Of a stretch of DNA of 64,000 bases, positions 39,666 to 47,137 are shown piece after piece. A program made the translations under genes and the position numbers. A model generated the notes under the pieces. The model saw nothing but the letters and a program-made list of their open reading frames with translations. It did no database searches and was not told where the DNA came from. Origin of the DNA: Cellulomonas sp. ES6 (lineage in GTDB: Bacteria; Actinomycetota; Actinomycetes; Actinomycetales; Cellulomonadaceae); assembly GCF_030053835.1 (NCBI RefSeq), contig NZ_CP125655.1, positions 1,674,001-1,738,000 of the forward strand. The letters run 5' to 3'. Position 1 is the first letter of the stretch. Each line of letters begins with the position of its first letter.

Positions 39666-42600
39666 CGCCCCGTCATCATGCCGCGACCGTCGCCCGCCTG
39701 CTCCACGGCGAGCTCGGCCGCCCGCTCCGGCTCGAGCAGCACCAGCTCGACGGCGTGCCGCAGGGACCACGCCCCGGCGGCCTGCGCGAGCCCGCGCGCC
39801 AGCCCCGCGAGGTGCGTCGCGTGCACGACCGCCTCCGGGCCCGCCCCCTCGACCCACCAGTCGACCGGCACGCCGTCCACCCGCAGCGACTCGTGCTCCA
39901 CCCAGGTGGGCGGGGCGCCCGGCAGCAGCGTCCGCACGGCGGGCGGCGTGGTGCTCAGCGCGCCGGCGTCGTCGCCGTCCTCCTGCGCGACCGCGCCGTC
40001 GGCGAGCTCGTCCGCGGTCGGCACCCCCAGCGCCTCCGCGAGGTCGTCCGGGTCGACCGGCCCCGCCGGCGGCACCATCGCGGCCACGTCGGTGCGCTGC
40101 CACCACATCGGCTCGGGCGCCACCGCGGCGTCCTCGGCGTGCACCAGGGCCACCCGGTCCGGGGCGACGAGCGCGGGGAGCACGTCCAGCCCGGGCCGCG
40201 CGGCGTCGTCGTCCGCCCACGCCCGGGCGCGTCCCGCCCACGCCGCCCAGACCGCCCCGGCCAGCGCGAGGTCGACGGGGGCACCCACCGGAGCCGCCGC
40301 CCGCAGCAGCCGGTTCCAGTCGGGGGCCGGCACGTCGGCCACCCGCCCGACGCCGCCCAGCGCGGCGAGCACCGCGTCGTCCAGTCCGGCGACCTCCGCC
40401 GGGGCCGGCGGCAGCAGCCGCGTGGCGGCCGGCTCGGCACCCGCGACGGCGAACGGCCCGCCCGGCACGAGGCCCGACCGGTGCCGCAGCCACCACGCCG
40501 TGTACGACGGGGCGGTCCCCGTGCCCTGCTCCGGGCGCACCGGGTCGAGCAGCGCCCGGCGCAGCGGCCCGGGCTCCGCGAACCGGGCGAGCACCCGCGG
40601 CCACGCCCCGGGGTCGACGGCGTCGAGGTCCGCCACCGCGACGACCTCCGGCAGCGACTCCCCCTCCCCGAGCAGCCGGGCGACCTCGGCCAGGTAGTCG
40701 TCCCACCCGTCGAGCCCGTCCGCGACGAGCCCGGAGTCGTCGTCGAGGTCGGGCCCGGACGTGGCGACGTCGGCGAGCCGCAGCACCACCAGGTCGGCGC
40801 GCACCCCCACCGCGATGAGCGCCGCGGGACCCCAGCGCTCCACCGCCGCCGGGTCGACCGGCGCCAGCACCCGGTCGTCCAGCAGCGCCGCGGCCGGGGA
40901 CCCCGGGAGCAGCAGCCCGTGCGCCGGCGCCGGTTCCCCGTCGGCGTCGCGCAGCGTGAGCAGGCCCAGCACCGCGCGCCCCGCCGGCACGGGCGCCCCG
41001 GGGTCGAGACCGGCGTCCGTGCTCTCGGCGAGCGCGGCGCGCACCAGCGTCAGCACCGCCTCGGTGACCTGCCCGGCGAGCTCGAGGTCGTCCTCGTCGG
41101 CCTGGTCCAGCACGGCCTGCCGCACGCCCGGGTGCGCCAGCAGCGCCGCCGGGTCGGCGGGGGCGGCCCCGAGCCGCTCCAGCACGGGGTGCGCGGCCTC
41201 GGGGTGCACGAGCCGGACGCCCCAGCGGCCGAGGACGCCGAGCGCGTCCGCCACCGCGCCCGCCCCACCGTGCGCGTCGTGCGCGTCGTGCGCGTCGTGC
41301 GCGTCGTGCGCGTCGTGCGAGCCGAGCGGCTCGTGGTCGTCCGGGCCCTCGACGGGCAGCAGCAGGCCCCGCGCGCCGCGCACCACGCGCCCGTCCGCCA
41401 GCGGCACCGGCAGCCCGGCGAGCGCCTCCCGCACCAGGGGGTCCCCCACCGCGGCGTCCAGGGCGCCGTACAGCGCACGCCAGCGCGCCGGCGGCAGGTT
41501 CGCCGCGGCCGGCAGCTCGTCCACGACGTCGGCGACCTCCCGGACCTCGACGCCCAGCGACCGCGCCGCCGGCAGGCCGCCCTCGGGCAGCACCACCATC
41601 CCGCCGAACCACGGCGCCAGCGCCCGCGTCAGCTCCGCCGCGGCCGGCCCCGCGAGCGCGACGGCCCGCCGCGGCTCGACCAGCTCCGCGGTGGCGCCGC
41701 TGCCGCCCGCGCCGTCCGCCGAGAGGCCAGGACCCGGGGTGTCGTCGCCGGCACCACGCCCGCCTGCCGGCCTCTCGGGGGCGGCCGCCGGCAGGAGCGG
41801 GGTGCGGGACAGGGCGTCGAGCAGCCGCGGGCGCAGGGCCGCGTCGACCTCACCCGCCGGCAGACCCAGCGGGACCAGCCGCAGGGCGTCCCCGCCGTCG
41901 GACGCCACGTCGGCCGCCAGCAGCGCGTACAGGTCGCCCGCGACGTCGAGCAGCGCGTCCGTCGCCCGGCCGCGCGCCGCACGCCGGCGGGTCGGGTCCA
42001 GCGGCAGCGTCGCGACGAGCAGGGCCGGCAGGTCGAGGGGGTCGTCGGTCGGCGTCGGCGCGTGCAGCACGGCCGGGGTACGCCCGGCCCCCGGCGCCCG
42101 CCCGTCCCGCGGCTGCGCCCACGTGACGCGCCACCCGCGGCGGCCGCGCTCCTCCACGGGCCGGTCGGCGAGGAGGGCCGGGTCGAGCTCGCCCTCCGCC
42201 GTGCGCCGCCGCCACCGCCGGTCCAGGTCGGCCACGCGCCGCCGCGTCCCGGCCAGGTCGTCCTCGACGACGACCTCCGTGAGCGCCGGCAGGGCGAGCA
42301 GCAGCGTGTCGCCGACCTCGGCCAGCATCCGCCGCACGGCGTCGACGGCCTCCTCGTCGCGCAGCGCCAGCACGACCGCCGTGTCGTACCCGCCGGGCGG
42401 GCGGCCCGCGTGCTCCCGGGGCAGTCGCAGCGCGGGCAGCGAGCCCTCGCGCCGGGCCACCTCGTCCGCCAGCCGGGGCTCGCCGGCCGCGGCGAGCGCG
42501 AGGTCCCGGCGTGTCTCCGCGAGCGAGAACCGCACCGCCCCGGAGGTGGAGAGCACCGCGAGCTCGTCGGACACCGCGCGCACCGCGGCGAACCCCACGC

Positions 42601-43111
42601 CGAAGCGCCCGACCAGCCCGCCCCCCGTCGCCGGCCCGCCCCAGTCGCGCGACGAGGACGCGCGCATCGACGCGAGCGACGCCACGCCCGCCGCGTCCAG
42701 CGGCGCGCCCGTGTTCGCCGCGACGAGGACCGCCGCGCCCCCGGCCGGCACCGCGTCCCCAGCGGGCACCGCGCCCCGGGCCGGCGCCGCGTCCCCACCA
42801 GGCACCGCGTCCCCGTCGGGCCCGGACCCCTCGCCGGTTCCGCGGCCGTCCCCGTCCCCGTTCGCGTCCTGCGCGCCCGGGGCGTCGGCGCCCGCCGCGG
42901 TCAGCCGCAGCAGCAGCCGCCCGGGCACACCGGCGCGGACGGCGGCGTCGGCGGCGTTCTGCGCGAGCTCCACCACCACGCGGTCGCGGTAGTAGCCGCG
43001 GGCGTGGTCCTCCTCGGTGTTCGCGTCCTCGCGCAGCCGCGCCGGGTCCGTGCGCCACGTCCTGAGCACCCGCTCGCGCAGCGCGCGCGTGCCGAGGACG
43101 TCGGCGGTCAC
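39662..43111 (-). CDS. Large HSP90-like (sacsin-type GHKL) ATPase
   Basis: The 1149-residue protein has an N-terminal GHKL ATP-binding domain: the N-box VVVELAQNAADAAVRAG (about residues 40-56) and the glycine motif LVGRFGVGFAAVRAVSDELA (about 145-165). Between them lies a low-complexity insert of about 50 residues with repeated GDAVPAG words, which is unusual inside this fold. The rest, about 950 residues, is Ala/Leu/Asp-rich with no recognised domain. It contains a 9-base microsatellite (HDA five times, 41272-41316) and a 56-bp palindrome (41721-41776). GTG 43111 overlaps DUF3027 (GTGA). A chaperone-like role is inference from sacsin and HSP90 relatives. Confidence 0.85.
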   Translation of the reverse strand: MTADVLGTRALRERVLRTWRTDPARLREDANTEEDHARGYYRDRVVVELAQNAADAAVRAGVPGRLLLRLTAAGADAPGAQDANGDGDGRGTGEGSGPDGDAVPGGDAAPARGAVPAGDAVPAGGAAVLVAANTGAPLDAAGVASLASMRASSSRDWGGPATGGGLVGRFGVGFAAVRAVSDELAVLSTSGAVRFSLAETRRDLALAAAGEPRLADEVARREGSLPALRLPREHAGRPPGGYDTAVVLALRDEEAVDAVRRMLAEVGDTLLLALPALTEVVVEDDLAGTRRRVADLDRRWRRRTAEGELDPALLADRPVEERGRRGWRVTWAQPRDGRAPGAGRTPAVLHAPTPTDDPLDLPALLVATLPLDPTRRRAARGRATDALLDVAGDLYALLAADVASDGGDALRLVPLGLPAGEVDAALRPRLLDALSRTPLLPAAAPERPAGGRGAGDDTPGPGLSADGAGGSGATAELVEPRRAVALAGPAAAELTRALAPWFGGMVVLPEGGLPAARSLGVEVREVADVVDELPAAANLPPARWRALYGALDAAVGDPLVREALAGLPVPLADGRVVRGARGLLLPVEGPDDHEPLGSHDAHDAHDAHDAHDAHGGAGAVADALGVLGRWGVRLVHPEAAHPVLERLGAAPADPAALLAHPGVRQAVLDQADEDDLELAGQVTEAVLTLVRAALAESTDAGLDPGAPVPAGRAVLGLLTLRDADGEPAPAHGLLLPGSPAAALLDDRVLAPVDPAAVERWGPAALIAVGVRADLVVLRLADVATSGPDLDDDSGLVADGLDGWDDYLAEVARLLGEGESLPEVVAVADLDAVDPGAWPRVLARFAEPGPLRRALLDPVRPEQGTGTAPSYTAWWLRHRSGLVPGGPFAVAGAEPAATRLLPPAPAEVAGLDDAVLAALGGVGRVADVPAPDWNRLLRAAAPVGAPVDLALAGAVWAAWAGRARAWADDDAARPGLDVLPALVAPDRVALVHAEDAAVAPEPMWWQRTDVAAMVPPAGPVDPDDLAEALGVPTADELADGAVAQEDGDDAGALSTTPPAVRTLLPGAPPTWVEHESLRVDGVPVDWWVEGAGPEAVVHATHLAGLARGLAQAAGAWSLRHAVELVLLEPERAAELAVEQAGDGRGMMTGR
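41272..41316. repeat. 9-bp microsatellite, five copies, in the HSP90-like gene
   Basis: GCGCGTCGT is repeated five times without change, encoding (Asp-Ala-His)5 on the minus strand. The unit is a multiple of three, so copy-number change alters length without frameshift. Confidence 0.9.
41721..41776. repeat. 56-bp palindromic element inside the HSP90-like gene
   Basis: The element begins GAGAGGCCAGGACCCGGGG and ends GGCCTCTC, with the same length and ends as the intergenic palindrome at 17981-18036. Here it is inside an open frame and encodes ERPAGG to PGPGLS in the low-complexity part, so it was tolerated in frame. Confidence 0.75.
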
Positions 43112-44001
43112 GGCTCCGGCTGCGTGGCGGGGGCCTCGTCGGCCCCGGCGTCCGGGGTGGTCCCGGTGGCGTCGCCCCCGGTCGCGGCCGCGTCGTCGGC
43201 CCCGGGCGCGACCCCGTCGGCGGTCGTCCCCGCCCCGGAGGCCCCGGCGGCCCCGGTGCCCGAGGTCGGCTCCAGCACGAGGTCGCGGGTCACGGGCACG
43301 TCCGGCCACTCCGAGGGCCGCGGCTCGACGTCGGTCTCCGAGTGGGCGCCGCAGCCGTGCTCGAGCGCGACGACCTTGCCGTCGTCGGGCGACCACTCGT
43401 TGACGCAGACGCCGAACACCGTGCCGAGCGGACCCTGCAGCGGCACCAGGAACCCGCACGTCATGCAGGGCTCGACGGACGCGACGGACCCGGCGGTCGC
43501 CGGGCCCTGCCGGCCGCGGTACCAGCGCTCGGCGGCCTCCGCGATGCCGACGGGCGACAGCACCCGGTTGCGGGCCAGCGCGAGCTCGCCGATCGCGACC
43601 TCGTCCACCTCCGGGTCGCCGGTCGGCGTGAAGCCGGGCTCCAGGCGGGGGTCGTCGGCGCGGAACGGCAGCACGTCGCCGGGGCCGATGTCACCGGGGC
43701 GCAGGCGCTCCTCCCACGGCACCCACGCCGGCGCCAGGACGGCGTCGTCGCCGGGCAGCAGGACCGCCTCGCACACGGTGGCCTTGCGGGCGCGCGGCAC
43801 GCGCGACAGCGTGACCGTCCACACCCAGCCGCGGTAGCCCTTCGCGGTGCAGGCGAAGCGGTGCGAGACGAGGCGGTCGGCCTCGACCGTGTACCCGAGG
43901 TGCTCGCCGACGTCCTCGGGGTGCTCCGCGAGGTCGAGGGCCGCCTCGCGGGCGAGGTCGACGGCGCCGCCGAGCACCGCGTCCTGGGTCGCCGTCGCCA
44001 T
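43108..44001 (-). CDS. DUF3027 family protein
   Basis: An actinobacterial family of unknown function. The 297-residue product has the typical start (VDLAREAALDLAEHPEDVGE), the block RFACTAKGYRGWVWTVTLSR, and a putative zinc-binding set: CMTCGF (about residues 179-184), VCVNEWSPDDGKVV and HGCGAHSETD. The last 60 residues are low complexity. It starts 1 base after the cold-shock-domain gene stop and overlaps the HSP90-like gene by 4 bases, so the operon is tightly coupled. Confidence 0.92.
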   Translation of the reverse strand: MATATQDAVLGGAVDLAREAALDLAEHPEDVGEHLGYTVEADRLVSHRFACTAKGYRGWVWTVTLSRVPRARKATVCEAVLLPGDDAVLAPAWVPWEERLRPGDIGPGDVLPFRADDPRLEPGFTPTGDPEVDEVAIGELALARNRVLSPVGIAEAAERWYRGRQGPATAGSVASVEPCMTCGFLVPLQGPLGTVFGVCVNEWSPDDGKVVALEHGCGAHSETDVEPRPSEWPDVPVTRDLVLEPTSGTGAAGASGAGTTADGVAPGADDAAATGGDATGTTPDAGADEAPATQPEP

Positions 44002-44002
44002 C

Positions 44003-44386
44003 TCAGGCCTCGAGGTCGTCGGCGACGGCGCGCAGCAGGGCGGAGACCTGGCCGGCGCGGGACTTCTCGGGGTAGCGGCCGCGGCGCAGGTCGTTGCCGA
44101 CGCGGTCGAGCACCTTGATGAGGTCCTCGACGATGACCGCCATGTCGTCGGCGGGCTTGCGCGCGGCCTTCACGACCGACGGCACCGGGTCGAGCAGCTT
44201 GACGGACAGCGCCTGCGGGCCGCGGCGGCCGTCCGCGACGCCGAAGTCGACGCGGGTGCCGGGCTTGGGCGAGCCGATGCCGGCGGGCAGGGCGGACGCG
44301 TGCAGGAACACCTCGGTGCCGTCGTCGGCGGCGATGAAGCCGAACCCGCGATCGGTGTCGAACCACTTGACCTTGCCGGTGGGCAC
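44003..44386 (-). CDS. Cold-shock-domain protein with C-terminal extension
   Basis: Residues 1-62 are a cold shock domain with RNP1 (KVKWFDTDRGFGFIA) and RNP2 (EVFLHASAL). Unlike the 67-residue CspA at 63721, it continues for 60 more helical residues (KAARKPADDMAVIVEDLIKV, RYPEKSRAGQVSALLRAVAD). GTG 44386 has AGGGGA 6 bases upstream and is preferred over a longer frame. It heads the operon with DUF3027, the HSP90-like ATPase and the MFS gene, suggesting nucleic-acid-binding input to that module. Confidence 0.92.
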   Translation of the reverse strand: MPTGKVKWFDTDRGFGFIAADDGTEVFLHASALPAGIGSPKPGTRVDFGVADGRRGPQALSVKLLDPVPSVVKAARKPADDMAVIVEDLIKVLDRVGNDLRRGRYPEKSRAGQVSALLRAVADDLEA

Positions 44387-44514
44387 TGCGATCCCCTGGT
44401 GTGTCGTCGGAAGCGCGCGGACCGCCCGCACGTCACCAGGCTACCGGTCGCGCCACCCGCCCACGCCCGCTCCGCCGCGGGCGCGGACCCCCGGGGCCGC
44501 GGGGGAGGTCCCGG

Positions 44515-45798
44515 TCAGGCGAACGCCACGCCGTCGTCCGGCTCGCCGTCCAGGGCCTGCAGCCGCGGCACCGGCTGGTACACCGTGGCGAGCAGCGCCC
44601 GGGCCTCGCGCAGCGCGGTCAGGTACACCAGCGACACGTGCAGCGCGGAGTACGGGGAGCGGATGCTCGGCGAGTGCTCCTCGGCGATGGCGTCGAGGTA
44701 CGCGTCGAGCACGTCGCAGGCCGCGACCACGCGGGCGCTGGGCTGCGAGCGGTGCAGCTCCGGGTCCAGGTCCGCCACGGGGACGTCGAGCAGCTCGGAG
44801 ACGATGCGCACCAGGGCCTCGGTCGACGCCTCGAGCGGGTCCTGCGGCGCGAGGATCTCGGCGGCGCGCGTGCGGGCCAGCGCCATCAGGGGGATCTCGT
44901 CGTCGTGGTGGCCGGCGGTGGCGAGCACCTCCAGCACGAGCATCGCCCGGAACCGCTCCCGCCCCAGCAGCACGAGCGCCTGGTGCAGGTTGCGGACGGT
45001 CCGCCCCGCGCCCGAGACGCTGTTCACGACCCGGAACACCTTGAGCGCGATCGCCGGGTCGGCCGCGGTGAGCCGGGCCAGCCGGCGGTAGGACACCTGC
45101 GGGTCGCCGAGCTGGACGAGCAGCCGGCCGGCGACCATCGCGTGGTGGGCGAGCGCGGGCCGGGTCAGCACCGTCGGGCGCCGGAAGTGGTAGCCCTGGA
45201 ACAGGTCGAACCCGGCGTCCTGGGCGGCGAGGAAGTCGTCCTCGTCCTCCACGTGCTCCGCGACCAGGGCGGCGGTCGGCGCCTCCTCGCGCAGCTGCGC
45301 GGCGAACTCCGCGAGCCGGTCGCCCACGTCCGACATGTCGACCTTGACGTAGTCGCACAGCGGCAGCAGCGGCCAGCGCGCGTCGCCGGGCACGAAGTCG
45401 TCCAGCGCGATGCCGAAGCCGAGTCGGCGCAGCCGCTCGACGCCCGCGACCACCTCCTCGTCCGCGGGCACCTGCTCGAGCACCTCGAGGACGACGCGGT
45501 GCGGGTCGAGCGCCACCGGCAGCTCGTCCACGATGAAGGACCGGGGCACGTTGACGAACAGGTCGCCGCTGCCTGCGAGGTCCTCGACGCCGAACTCGGT
45601 GAGCGTCGCGACGATGACCGTCGCGGTCGCACGGTTGTCGTCGATGCCGGGGCGGACGCCGGACTCGACGGCGTCGGAGCTCGCGCGGAACAGCAGCTCG
45701 TGGCCGATCGGGCGGCTGAGCACGTCGTAGATGCCCTGGCGCGCGACGCACACCTCGTGCGTCGCCCCGGGCAGGTGCCCGGCGGTGATCGGGGCCAT
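44515..45798 (-). CDS. EAL-HDOD regulator, likely flagellar regulon member
   Basis: The 427-residue protein pairs an EAL-like domain (residues about 15-215; GHELLFRAS replaces the EALLR signature, with VLEVLEQV, IALDDF, YVKVDM and LFQGYHFRRP retained) and an HDOD domain (about 225-400; AADPAIALKVFRVVNSVSGA). Some EAL ligands are kept (Asp-Asp in ALDDF, Lys in VKVDM), but ELL instead of EAL makes activity uncertain. GGAAGGGA lies 6 bases before the ATG. Upstream at 45859-45886 is a FliA-type promoter, so the gene is probably transcribed with the flagellar regulon although it lies 6 kb outside the locus. Confidence 0.9.
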   Translation of the reverse strand: MAPITAGHLPGATHEVCVARQGIYDVLSRPIGHELLFRASSDAVESGVRPGIDDNRATATVIVATLTEFGVEDLAGSGDLFVNVPRSFIVDELPVALDPHRVVLEVLEQVPADEEVVAGVERLRRLGFGIALDDFVPGDARWPLLPLCDYVKVDMSDVGDRLAEFAAQLREEAPTAALVAEHVEDEDDFLAAQDAGFDLFQGYHFRRPTVLTRPALAHHAMVAGRLLVQLGDPQVSYRRLARLTAADPAIALKVFRVVNSVSGAGRTVRNLHQALVLLGRERFRAMLVLEVLATAGHHDDEIPLMALARTRAAEILAPQDPLEASTEALVRIVSELLDVPVADLDPELHRSQPSARVVAACDVLDAYLDAIAEEHSPSIRSPYSALHVSLVYLTALREARALLATVYQPVPRLQALDGEPDDGVAFA

Positions 45799-45858
45799 GG
45801 GGTCCCTTCCGGTCGGCGCGCGCGCTCCCAGGGCCGCGCGTGGGCGTTGACACCCTGC

Positions 45859-45886
45859 TGATCGGCACCGACGCCCGGGACCTGAG
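45859..45886 (-). promoter_or_regulatory. FliA-type promoter candidate for the EAL-HDOD gene
   Basis: Minus strand: CTCA (45886-45883), 16 bases, GCCGATCA (45866-45859). Spacing equals the flgB, flbD, fliC and flgN sites. Transcription would start about 54 bases before the ATG. Confidence 0.65.
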
Positions 45887-45922
45887 CACCCGGACGGGTG
45901 GCGCCGCTGCTCAGCCCACCGC

Positions 45923-47137
45923 TCAGCCCTCCGCGAGGCGGTCCAGCGCGAGCGCGGCGAGCACCGCCGGGCCGACCGCGAGCGCCTCGTCGGCGAACCG
46001 GGCCTGGGCCGCGTGGTTGTACGCGGCCGTCGCGGGGTCCAGCCCCGCGGGGGTCGCCCCGAGGCCCAGGTACGTGCCGGGCACCTGCTGCAGGACGTAC
46101 GAGAAGTCCTCCGCCCCGGGCAGCGGCTGCGGCGCCGGGTAGTAGGCCGCCTCGCCGAACAGCGCGCGGGTGAGGCCCGCGGCGCGCTCGACCTCGCCGG
46201 GGGTGTTCGACGTGACCGGGTACCCCGGCCGGTAGTCGACCGTGACGGACAGGCCGTGCGCGGCGGCGACGCCCTCGCACACCCGCGTCAGCCGCTCGGC
46301 GACGACCCCGTGGGTGGCCTCGGAGAACGTGCGGACCGTCGCCTCGAGCCGGGCCTCGGCGGGGATGACGTTGTCGGTGGTGCCGGCCTCGATCCGCCCG
46401 ACGGTGACGACCACCGGGTCGAAGACGTCGAACTGCCGGGTGACCGCGGCCTGCAGGGCCAGGACGATCTCGGCCGCGACGGGCACGGGGTCCTGCGCGA
46501 GGTGCGGCATGGAGCCGTGGCCGCCCCGGCCGTGGACCGTGACGTGCACCGTGTCGGCGGCCGCGAGCATCGTGCCGGGCCGGGAGGTGACCAGACCGGC
46601 GGGCAGCAGGGCCGACAGCACGTGCAGCCCGTACGCGGCGACCACCCGCTCGCCGGCCGCGTCGAGCACGCCCTCGTCGATCATGTGCCGGGCGCCGTGG
46701 TCGCCCTCCTCACCAGGCTGGAACATCAGCACGACCGAGCCGGGCAGCGTGTCGCGCCGGGCCGCGAGCAGCCGCGCCGCGCCGACCAGCCCCGCGACGT
46801 GCAGGTCGTGCCCGCACGCGTGCATGACGCCGGGGTTCTCGGAGGCGAACGGCTCGCCGGAGTCCTCGGTGACCGGCAGCGCGTCCATGTCGCCGCGCAG
46901 CAGCACCGCGGGGCCGGGGCGCCCGCCGCGCAGCACCGCGACGACGGACGTCAGCCCGGTACCGGTCGCGACCTCCAGGTCGAGCGGCGCGAGCGCCTCG
47001 AGCACGAGCGCCTGCGTGCGCGGCAGGTCCAGGCCGAGCTCCGGGGTGCGGTGCAGGGCGTGCCGCAGGGCGACGACCTCCGGGAGCTGGGCGGCGGCCT
47101 CCTCGCGCAGCGCGGTCAGGACGGCGGGGTCGAGCAT
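45923..47137 (-). CDS. M20 family metallopeptidase/amidohydrolase
   Basis: This is a two-zinc amidohydrolase of the M20D type (hippurate, N-acyl or indole-acetyl amino acid hydrolases). Metal-binding motifs are visible: RGDMDALPV (about residues 79-87), HACGHDLHVAGLVGAARLL (about 108-126) and PGEEGDHGARHMIDEG (about 144-159). The 404-residue length is normal. The start overlaps the upstream transporter gene (ATGA), so it likely acts on what the transporter imports. No signal peptide; cytoplasmic. Confidence 0.93.
   Translation of the reverse strand: MLDPAVLTALREEAAAQLPEVVALRHALHRTPELGLDLPRTQALVLEALAPLDLEVATGTGLTSVVAVLRGGRPGPAVLLRGDMDALPVTEDSGEPFASENPGVMHACGHDLHVAGLVGAARLLAARRDTLPGSVVLMFQPGEEGDHGARHMIDEGVLDAAGERVVAAYGLHVLSALLPAGLVTSRPGTMLAAADTVHVTVHGRGGHGSMPHLAQDPVPVAAEIVLALQAAVTRQFDVFDPVVVTVGRIEAGTTDNVIPAEARLEATVRTFSEATHGVVAERLTRVCEGVAAAHGLSVTVDYRPGYPVTSNTPGEVERAAGLTRALFGEAAYYPAPQPLPGAEDFSYVLQQVPGTYLGLGATPAGLDPATAAYNHAAQARFADEALAVGPAVLAALALDRLAEG

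Noticed and set aside
39666..41612. Extension of the MFS gene upstream
   Set aside because: The frame continues inside the HSP90-like gene only as low-complexity Ala/Gly/Arg; the ATGA overlap at 39665 is the coupled start.
39755..43837. Very long open frames on the strand opposite real genes, here and at 257-4063, 45923-53311 (5' part) and elsewhere
   Set aside because: Composition is Arg/Pro/His-rich without family motifs; they are shadows caused by very high GC and codon bias.
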